From Vibrio zhanjiangensis (GTDB taxonomy: Bacteria > Pseudomonadota > Gammaproteobacteria > Enterobacterales > Vibrionaceae), in contig NZ_BSPW01000012.1 of NCBI RefSeq assembly GCF_030161235.1, positions 31,222 through 95,221 on the forward strand: a DNA stretch of 64,000 bases, in the 5' to 3' direction. The position numbers were made by a program, and so were the translations under genes. A model generated the notes under the pieces. That model ran no database searches and had not been told where the DNA came from. It saw only the letters and a program-made list of their open reading frames with translations. Positions 56,591-64,000 of the stretch are shown in pieces (positions within the stretch are counted from its first letter, which is position 1; the number at the start of each line of letters is the position of its first letter).

Positions 56591-58015
56591 ATGAGTAAAA
56601 AACTGCTAATCAAAACCTGGGGCTGCCAGATGAATGAATACGATTCATCCAAAATGGCCGATCTGCTGAATGCAACAAACGGCTATGAGCTAACAGAAGA
56701 ACCAGAAGAAGCAGATGTATTACTCCTAAATACCTGCTCCATCCGTGAGAAAGCACAAGAGAAGGTATTTCACCAACTAGGCCGATGGAAGACTCTCAAA
56801 GATAAAAAACAAGGTGTTGTTATTGGTGTAGGTGGATGTGTCGCAACACAAGAAGGCGATCATATCCGCGAGCGTGCCCCTTTTGTTGACGTTATCTTTG
56901 GTCCTCAAACCTTGCATCGTCTCCCTGAAATGATCAAGCAATCTCAGACTGATGATGCTCCGGTTATGGATATTTCTTTCCCTGAAATTGAAAAATTTGA
57001 TCGCTTGCCGGAGCCTCGTGCAGAAGGCGCAACCGCATTTGTTTCAATTATGGAAGGATGCTCTAAGTACTGCACTTACTGTGTCGTACCTTATACTCGA
57101 GGCGAAGAAGTTAGCCGTCCTCTGGATGATGTCTTATTTGAAATTGCCCAACTGGCAGATCAAGGGGTAAGAGAAGTTAATCTGCTCGGCCAAAATGTCA
57201 ACGCGTATCGTGGATTAACACACGAAGGTGATATCTGCTCTTTCGCCCAGCTGCTGCGCCTTGTGGCTTCTATTGATGGTATTGACCGTATTCGCTTTAC
57301 AACCAGCCACCCTCTTGAGTTTACTGACGATATCATCGAGGTCTATGAGGATACCCCTGAGCTTGTTAGCTTTTTGCATCTTCCGGTGCAAAGTGGCAGC
57401 GATCGCATCTTAACTATGATGAAGCGCCCACATACCGCTATCGAGTACAAGTCCATTATTCGTAAGCTGCGTAAAGCTCGCCCTGACATTCAAATAAGCT
57501 CAGATTTTATCGTTGGTTTCCCCGGTGAATCAGATATGGACCACCAAGCAACAATGCAACTGATTAAAGATGTCGACTTTGATATGAGCTTTAGTTTTAT
57601 TTTCTCGCCAAGGCCTGGTACACCAGCAGCCGACTACCCGTGCGATTTGTCGGAGCAAACGAAAAAAGATCGCCTTTACGAATTGCAACAAACCATTAAT
57701 GCACAAGCGATGCGTTATTCTCGTCTGATGCTTGGCACTGAGCAACGGGTTCTGGTTGAAGGTCCATCTAAAAAGAATCTAATGGAGCTTCGCGCACGTA
57801 CAGAGAATAATCGTGTCGTTAACTTTGAAGGCAATGCTGAATTAATCGGTCAATTCGTTGATGTAAAAATCACAGATGTGTTTGCCAATTCACTACGCGG
57901 AGAAATTGTCCGTACAGAAAAAGATATGGACCTTAGAACCGTTATTTCTCCAACGCAAATGATGGCAAAAACAAAGCGCGAAGACGAACTCGGAGTAGCA
58001 ACCTTTACTCCTTAA
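56591..58015 (+). CDS. miaB: tRNA-2-methylthio-N6-dimethylallyladenosine synthase MiaB
   Basis: Radical-SAM enzyme adding the methylthio group to i6A37 of tRNAs reading UNN codons. The 474-residue protein has an N-terminal UPF0004 domain with three cysteines ([34 protein letters not shown]), the radical-SAM motif [17 protein letters not shown] (about 157-163) and a C-terminal TRAM domain (about 380-445). First gene of miaB-phoH-ybeY-corC-lnt. Confidence 0.97.
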   Translation: MSKKLLIKTWGCQMNEYDSSKMADLLNATNGYELTEEPEEADVLLLNTCSIREKAQEKVFHQLGRWKTLKDKKQGVVIGVGGCVATQEGDHIRERAPFVDVIFGPQTLHRLPEMIKQSQTDDAPVMDISFPEIEKFDRLPEPRAEGATAFVSIMEGCSKYCTYCVVPYTRGEEVSRPLDDVLFEIAQLADQGVREVNLLGQNVNAYRGLTHEGDICSFAQLLRLVASIDGIDRIRFTTSHPLEFTDDIIEVYEDTPELVSFLHLPVQSGSDRILTMMKRPHTAIEYKSIIRKLRKARPDIQISSDFIVGFPGESDMDHQATMQLIKDVDFDMSFSFIFSPRPGTPAADYPCDLSEQTKKDRLYELQQTINAQAMRYSRLMLGTEQRVLVEGPSKKNLMELRARTENNRVVNFEGNAELIGQFVDVKITDVFANSLRGEIVRTEKDMDLRTVISPTQMMAKTKREDELGVATFTP

Positions 58016-58120
58016 GCTTGAAAATACTCGTCTAAGTGACCATCTTAGATAGAGGTGTATAAAGCCATTAGAGTCCGGTCACAATCGGGCTCTAAAAATG
58101 GCAAACAATGTGAGGCAACT

Positions 58121-59218
58121 TTGAGCAATAAAATTGTAACTCTAGAAATTAATCTGGAACCTTCTGACAACCGCCGTCTGGCAAGCCTTTGCGGTCCTTT
58201 CGATGACAATATCAAACATTTAGAGCGCCGCTTAGGTGTCGAAATAAGCTACCGAGGCAATTTTTTCACCATAGTAGGTAAACCTCATACTTCCGCTGCA
58301 GCCCTCGAACTGATTAAAACCCTTTACGTCGCGACGGCTCCTGTTCGAGGCAATATTCCTGATATAGAACCTGAGCAAATCCACCTCGCCATCAAAGAAG
58401 CCGGAGTGCTAGAGCAAGACCATGGTTCAAATCTCGAACACGGTAAAGAGGTCTTTATTAAAACCAAAAAAGGCGTCATTAAACCTCGGACTCCAAACCA
58501 AGCTCAGTACTTAATGAATATGGTCACCCACGATATTTCTTTTGGTATTGGTCCTGCGGGAACCGGTAAAACGTATCTTGCCGTCGCAGCAGCAGTTGAC
58601 GCACTAGAGCGTCAAGAGATTCGTCGAATTCTGTTAACACGCCCTGCCGTTGAGGCTGGAGAAAAACTTGGCTTTTTGCCCGGTGATTTAAGCCAAAAAG
58701 TTGATCCATACCTCCGTCCTCTGTATGACGCTTTGTTTGAAATGCTTGGCTTCGAAAAGGTCGAAAAGCTGATTGAACGTAATGTAATAGAAGTGGCTCC
58801 TCTGGCATACATGCGTGGAAGAACACTCAACGATGCGTTTATTATTTTGGATGAAAGCCAAAATACAACCGTCGAACAAATGAAAATGTTTTTGACTCGT
58901 ATTGGCTTTAACTCTAGAGCGGTCATTACAGGTGATGTGACACAAATCGACCTACCTCGCGGAGCCAAGTCTGGACTGCGTCATGCGATTGAAGTACTCA
59001 ATGAAGTTGATGAAATCAGCTTTAATTTTTTCCAGTCAGATGACGTTGTTCGTCATCCAGTTGTCGCACGCATTGTTAATGCCTATGAGAAGTGGGAAGC
59101 GCAAGATCAGAAAGAGCGCAAGGAATATGAAAAGCGCAAGCGTGAAGAGAGAGAAGCGAAAGCTCAAGAAACAGGCGCTCCTCAAGAAACCTCAGCACCA
59201 GAGACAAAACTATCATGA
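58121..59218 (+). CDS. ybeZ: PhoH-like ATPase YbeZ
   Basis: Cytosolic P-loop NTPase that works with YbeY in ribosome and RNA quality control. Walker [15 protein letters not shown] at about 147, Walker [12 protein letters not shown] at about 246, with [20 protein letters not shown] between. I start it at TTG 58121, behind GTGAGGC, giving [20 protein letters not shown], which aligns with E. coli YbeZ; an in-frame GTG at 58055 would add 22 unrelated residues. Length 365 residues, C terminus rich in Lys and Glu. The stop overlaps the ybeY start (ATGA). Confidence 0.93.
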   Translation: MSNKIVTLEINLEPSDNRRLASLCGPFDDNIKHLERRLGVEISYRGNFFTIVGKPHTSAAALELIKTLYVATAPVRGNIPDIEPEQIHLAIKEAGVLEQDHGSNLEHGKEVFIKTKKGVIKPRTPNQAQYLMNMVTHDISFGIGPAGTGKTYLAVAAAVDALERQEIRRILLTRPAVEAGEKLGFLPGDLSQKVDPYLRPLYDALFEMLGFEKVEKLIERNVIEVAPLAYMRGRTLNDAFIILDESQNTTVEQMKMFLTRIGFNSRAVITGDVTQIDLPRGAKSGLRHAIEVLNEVDEISFNFFQSDDVVRHPVVARIVNAYEKWEAQDQKERKEYEKRKREEREAKAQETGAPQETSAPETKLS

Positions 59219-59679
59219 GCATAGAACTTGATCTTCAATTAGCAGTCAAAGAAGAAGCAGGTCTACCGAGCTTTGAAGAACTCCATTTCTGGCTCACGTC
59301 AACTATTGAAAAATTTCAACCTCAAGCTGAAGTCACGGTGAGAATAGTTGATGAGAACGAAAGCCATCAACTTAACCATGAATATCGCGGCAAAGACAAA
59401 CCAACTAATGTCCTGTCTTTTCCGTTTGAAGTTCCAATGGGGATTGAGATGGATCTGCTTGGCGATCTTGTTATTTGCAAACAGGTTGTCGAGCAAGAAG
59501 CCAAAGAGCAATCCAAGCCCTTAGCCGCACACTGGGCTCATATGGTTGTACATGGAAGCCTGCATCTGCTAGGTTATGATCATATCGAGGATAACGAAGC
59601 TGAAGAAATGGAATCCCTCGAAACAGAAATTATGCAATCTATGGGTTTTGATGACCCGTATATAGCTGAAAAAGAGTAG
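59215..59679 (+). CDS. ybeY: Endoribonuclease YbeY
   Basis: Zinc-dependent RNase for 16S rRNA 3' maturation and 70S quality control. The 154-residue protein has the family zinc motif [15 protein letters not shown] (three histidines, about 115-129) and [15 protein letters not shown]. It overlaps ybeZ by 4 bases. Confidence 0.96.
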   Translation: MSIELDLQLAVKEEAGLPSFEELHFWLTSTIEKFQPQAEVTVRIVDENESHQLNHEYRGKDKPTNVLSFPFEVPMGIEMDLLGDLVICKQVVEQEAKEQSKPLAAHWAHMVVHGSLHLLGYDHIEDNEAEEMESLETEIMQSMGFDDPYIAEKE

Positions 59680-59742
59680 TAGAGAAAAGGGAGCGAAACT
59701 CGATTTAAATCCGCAACCTTTTATTGGAATAACACTCTACTA

Positions 59743-59768
59743 ATGTGTGCTATCACACATCTGATAGC
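59743..59768. promoter_or_regulatory. Overlapping dyads before corC
   Basis: ATGTGTG-CTAT-CACACAT (59743-59760) is a perfect palindrome whose core TGTG-N8-CACA fits CRP spacing with two changed positions. Overlapping it, GCTATC (59749) pairs with GATAGC (59763). Only one can form at a time. It lies 20 bases before the corC ATG, so as RNA it could affect corC translation. Confidence 0.45.
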
Positions 59769-59787
59769 GTTACTTAAATGAGAAAAA

Positions 59788-60687
59788 ATGAACGAAGACA
59801 ATTCGCCCTCATCACCAGAAGGTAAGAAAGAAAAATCTGAAGGTCCGAGTAGAAAGTCCTTCTTTGGACGTCTAGGTCAACTGTTTCAAGGCGATCCTAA
59901 AGACCGCCAAGAGTTAGTAGAAGTCTTTCGAGACTCAGAAGAAAATGACCTGATAGACCACGATACCAGAGACATGCTCGAAGGCGTTATGGAAATAGCC
60001 GAGATGCGTGTACGAGACATAATGATCCCTCGCTCACAAATGGTAACGGTTGAACGCAGTGACGACCTTGATGCACTGGTTCACTTGATTACCGATGCAC
60101 AGCACTCCAGATACCCAGTTATTAGTGACGACAAAGATCACGTTGAAGGTATTCTTCTAGCGAAGGACTTACTCAAATATTTAGGCTCAGACAGTGCTCC
60201 TTTTGATATTGAGCAAGTGATCCGTCCTGCCGTTGTCGTACCGGAAAGTAAACGTGTTGACCGCCTATTAAAAGAGTTCCGTGAGGAACGATACCACATG
60301 TCCATTGTCGTAGATGAGTTCGGTGGTGTTTCTGGTCTTGTCACCATTGAAGATATTCTTGAAGAAATTGTTGGCGATATCGAAGACGAGTTTGACGATG
60401 AAGAAGCACTTGATATTCGCAAGCTCAGTAAGCATACCTATGCTGTCAAAGCCCTGACAACCATTGAAGAGTTCAATGAAACCTTCAGTACTTCATTTAG
60501 TGATGAAGAAGTGGATACGGTTGGCGGCATGGTCATGACCGCTTTTGGACACTTACCATCACGTGGTGAAGTCGTTGAAATTGACAAATACAGCTTCAAA
60601 GTGACCTCGGCAGACAACCGCCGCGTTTTACAATTGCAAGTCACCATACCCGATGCAGAGCCTCTTCCAGAACCAGCTGAAGAGTAA
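59788..60687 (+). CDS. corC: CorC/YbeX-type CBS-domain protein
   Basis: Soluble CBS-pair protein of 299 residues, linked to magnesium/cobalt efflux and ribosome metabolism. Order: polar N terminus, [20 protein letters not shown] at the start of the CBS pair (about 72-195; [20 protein letters not shown]), then the CorC_HlyC domain (about 210-290; [20 protein letters not shown]). It has no membrane helices, unlike CNNM-type relatives. In the ybeY-corC-lnt order. Confidence 0.94.
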   Translation: MNEDNSPSSPEGKKEKSEGPSRKSFFGRLGQLFQGDPKDRQELVEVFRDSEENDLIDHDTRDMLEGVMEIAEMRVRDIMIPRSQMVTVERSDDLDALVHLITDAQHSRYPVISDDKDHVEGILLAKDLLKYLGSDSAPFDIEQVIRPAVVVPESKRVDRLLKEFREERYHMSIVVDEFGGVSGLVTIEDILEEIVGDIEDEFDDEEALDIRKLSKHTYAVKALTTIEEFNETFSTSFSDEEVDTVGGMVMTAFGHLPSRGEVVEIDKYSFKVTSADNRRVLQLQVTIPDAEPLPEPAEE

Positions 60688-60713
60688 CAAAAATTTTATT
60701 AGATAGTAGTACG

Positions 60714-62246
60714 ATGATTAAAAAACTTTTTCATCGCCTAAAACGGCCGCTAGCGGCCGTTTTTGTTGGCGCTCTTACCACATTTGCTTTTGCTCCCTAC
60801 CAGTTTTGGCCGGTCGCGATACTCAGCCCTGCACTATTACTTATTTTAATTCACAACCAATCTAACCGGACGGCTCTTTGGACCGGATATGCATGGGGGC
60901 TGGGCCAGTTTGCCACTGGCATAAGTTGGGTACATATTAGTATTGATAATTTCGGTGGCATGCCAAAAATTGCCAGCCTTTTTCTGATGTCGCTGCTTAT
61001 AGGCTACCTTGCTATCTACTCAGGACTATTCACTTGGCTATTAAACCGCTACTTTCGCCAAAGTAATCGAATTCGCTTTCTGATAGCAGCGCCTGCACTT
61101 TGGCTATGTTGTGACTGGCTAAGAGGCTGGGTGATGACCGGATTCCCATGGTTATGGCTTGGTTATAGCCAGATCGACAGTCCACTCAGTAACTTCGCAC
61201 CAATAGGCGGCGTGGAATTTATCACATTGCTACTACTGATTTCAGCAGGCTCTATCAGCTACGCTGTACTGCAAAAACAGTGGCTGCATATACTGATCCC
61301 AGTCACCATTTTATTTACAGGATTTGGTTTACAATCGGCCCACTGGGTTCAACCGAACCCTGAGAAAGTGACTAAACTTGCGTTGATTCAAGGCAATGTC
61401 GATCAAGCTAAGAAATGGCTACCGAAGCAACGTTGGCCAACCATAATGAAATACACCGACCTCACACGAGAAAATTGGGACGCCGATATTATTATCTGGC
61501 CAGAGGCGGCTATTCCAGCATTTGAAGTTGAAATTCCATCTTACTTAAGCAACCTCGATTCTGCGGGTAAGATGAACGAGAGTGCCATTGTTACAGGTGT
61601 CCTCAACCAAGATGAAAAGGGGCAATTTTTTAATAGCATTCTCAGCTTAGGTAAAACCAAGTATGGTGATTATAGTCTGGACATGAGCAAACGATATCAC
61701 AAACATCACCTACTGCCGTTTGGTGAGTTCGTGCCATTTGAAGATATCTTAAGACCCCTCGCTCCAATATTTAATCTCCCCATGTCATCTTTTAGTCGTG
61801 GTGACTTTATTCAACCCAACATAGTAGCCAACGGTCGGTATATGGCACCTGCCCTTTGCTATGAAATTATATTTAATGAGCAAGTTCGCCAGAATGTCAC
61901 TAAAGATACGGATTTTATTCTAACGCTGTCTAATGACGCATGGTTTGGCAATTCGATTGGCCCACTTCAGCATATGGAGATTGCCCGTATGCGTGCCCTA
62001 GAGCTTGGTAAACCCTTGATCCGATCGACAAATAATGGCGTCACCGCAGTGACTGATTATCGAGGCAAAGTTGTTGCTCAAATTCCTCAGTTTGAAACTC
62101 GTGTTCTACGTGCTCAGATCACTTCGACAAGTGGGCAAACCCCCTTCCACAAACTGGGGACATGGCCGCTCTATCTTTGGGTATTGCTGAGTCTCGTTGT
62201 TGGATGGAGATTCAAAGCCTCAATACAGGGCCAGGACATCACCTAG
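60714..62246 (+). CDS. lnt: Apolipoprotein N-acyltransferase Lnt
   Basis: Adds the third acyl chain to lipoproteins in the inner membrane. The 510-residue protein has about six N-terminal membrane helices (to about 205) and a periplasmic nitrilase domain with the Glu-Lys-Cys triad: [14 protein letters not shown] (Glu about 262), the lysine near [15 protein letters not shown], and [15 protein letters not shown] (Cys about 382). One further helix at the C terminus. This supports the mature FlgH, FlgP and FlgO lipoproteins encoded earlier. Confidence 0.96.
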   Translation: MIKKLFHRLKRPLAAVFVGALTTFAFAPYQFWPVAILSPALLLILIHNQSNRTALWTGYAWGLGQFATGISWVHISIDNFGGMPKIASLFLMSLLIGYLAIYSGLFTWLLNRYFRQSNRIRFLIAAPALWLCCDWLRGWVMTGFPWLWLGYSQIDSPLSNFAPIGGVEFITLLLLISAGSISYAVLQKQWLHILIPVTILFTGFGLQSAHWVQPNPEKVTKLALIQGNVDQAKKWLPKQRWPTIMKYTDLTRENWDADIIIWPEAAIPAFEVEIPSYLSNLDSAGKMNESAIVTGVLNQDEKGQFFNSILSLGKTKYGDYSLDMSKRYHKHHLLPFGEFVPFEDILRPLAPIFNLPMSSFSRGDFIQPNIVANGRYMAPALCYEIIFNEQVRQNVTKDTDFILTLSNDAWFGNSIGPLQHMEIARMRALELGKPLIRSTNNGVTAVTDYRGKVVAQIPQFETRVLRAQITSTSGQTPFHKLGTWPLYLWVLLSLVVGWRFKASIQGQDIT

Positions 62247-62266
62247 CCCTTAGAGAAGAAAATCCA

Positions 62267-62737
62267 CTATGGCTTTAGCGCCTGACGACTAAAGCCCTTA
62301 CATCCACATTGAATGCAAGGAATGATAACGGTTGGATGGTTATATTGCGTTTTGTGCCCACATTCATCGCAAATTAACACTCCCAAGCCGATGACCTCAC
62401 CCACCTGATACAATCCTTGATGTTCAAGATCATCAAACAATTCCACCCATTCAACTTTGGTTCTATCTGTTATCTCTAGCAACCCCTGCCAGATTGAATC
62501 CGCAATCATCAAGTAAAAAGGCCCCCCTTTTGATTCTTCAAAACTTTGAGCAAACTCTTTTAAATCGGATTTGACATACGCAGAGACCAAAGCCAATTCA
62601 TCTTTCGTTAAATCATTTGCGGCTTCAACTAACTTTTCTGAGGTTTCTAAAACACGATTGATTTCCTCAGGACTGTGCTTAAGAACATCGACCACATCCT
62701 CAAACATTTCCTCGTAACCTGATTTGCTTTTAGACAT
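62267..62737 (-). CDS. ybeL: Zinc-ribbon protein of the YbeL (DUF1451) family
   Basis: A 156-residue protein with a helical acidic N-terminal region (SGYEEMFEDVVDVLKHSPEE) and a C-terminal zinc ribbon (VLICDECGHKTQYN ... IIPCIQCGCKGF). I place the start at 62737 behind a strong AGGAGG; the open frame runs 9 codons upstream. Function unknown. It stands between lnt and leuS, opposite to both; E. coli ybeL is also beside leuS. GGCTTTAG (62271) and CTAAAGCC (62289) form a hairpin across its last codons. Confidence 0.9.
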   Translation of the reverse strand: MSKSKSGYEEMFEDVVDVLKHSPEEINRVLETSEKLVEAANDLTKDELALVSAYVKSDLKEFAQSFEESKGGPFYLMIADSIWQGLLEITDRTKVEWVELFDDLEHQGLYQVGEVIGLGVLICDECGHKTQYNHPTVIIPCIQCGCKGFSRQALKP

Positions 62738-62833
62738 AGTGGCCTCCTTAGAACAATTGAACAAAGTAAGCTATTGTTGTGCACCTCGCCTTTAGGTATT
62801 CTATGACGATCTAACTAAGTCTGTTCTAACTGA

Positions 62834-64000
<1,167 letters not shown>

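Noticed and set aside
62270..62297. Intrinsic terminator GGCTTTAG/CTAAAGCC at the lnt-ybeL convergence.
   Set aside because: The 8-base stem is perfect but lies within ybeL codons and has no U tract on either strand, so I mention it only under ybeL.

Overview
The window is chromosomal DNA of a member of the Vibrionaceae, most likely a Vibrio; I cannot name the species. Three things point there: a polar-flagellum locus with the Vibrio-specific genes flgO, flgP and flgT; a toxRS pair divergent from htpG; and neighbourhoods (htpG-adk-hemH, chiP-ligA-zipA-cysZ-cysK-ptsHI-crr, ubiF/miaB-phoH-ybeY-corC-lnt-leuS) whose order matches what I recall of Vibrio cholerae.

Region 1 (1-20.4 kb) begins inside a tRNA-Gln and holds a polar flagellar cluster. 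Read on the minus strand from the chemotaxis end: cheV-cheR, flgBCDE, flgFGHIJ, flgKL, then flagellins flaA and flaC. Divergently on the plus strand are flgA, flgM and flgN, followed by the minus-strand flgOP pair and plus-strand flgT. Sigma-54 type -24/-12 elements stand before flgB, flgF, flgK, flaA and flgT, and sigma-28 type elements before flaC and flgM. The region therefore carries both the class III (sigma-54) and class IV (sigma-28) parts of the Vibrio flagellar hierarchy, including the anti-sigma-28 factor FlgM. Several intergenic regions hold TTGCC/GGCAA palindromes or iterons and long perfect hairpins.

Region 2 (20.3-23.9 kb) is a small accessory block after a tRNA-Arg(CCT): an XRE-type regulator overlapping a VUT/YhhQ-like membrane transporter, a SAM methyltransferase, and a two-repeat basic protein of AP2-like appearance.

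Region 3 (23.9-31.4 kb): gltX; a copper-efflux pair copA-copG behind a textbook MerR/CueR-type promoter; an outer-membrane beta-barrel gene with a long structured leader; and a CadC/ToxR-type membrane regulator. Region 4 (31.4-37 kb): hemH, adk, htpG and the divergent toxRS.

Region 5 (37-44.3 kb): a translationally coupled operon of two DUF1538 membrane proteins, a PII-like protein and a CBS-pair protein, which is the best candidate here for an uncharacterised system. It is followed by a TIGR01777 epimerase, an SDR, the chaperedoxin-like cnoX (with SxxS instead of an active-site cysteine), qmcA and an NfeD-like gene.

Region 6 (44.5-55.1 kb): a small secreted protein, chitoporin, ligA, zipA, cysZ, cysK and the ptsH-ptsI-crr phosphotransferase genes. 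Region 7 (55.1-64 kb): ubiF divergent from the miaB-phoH-ybeY-corC-lnt operon, then ybeL and the start of leuS, which runs off the window.
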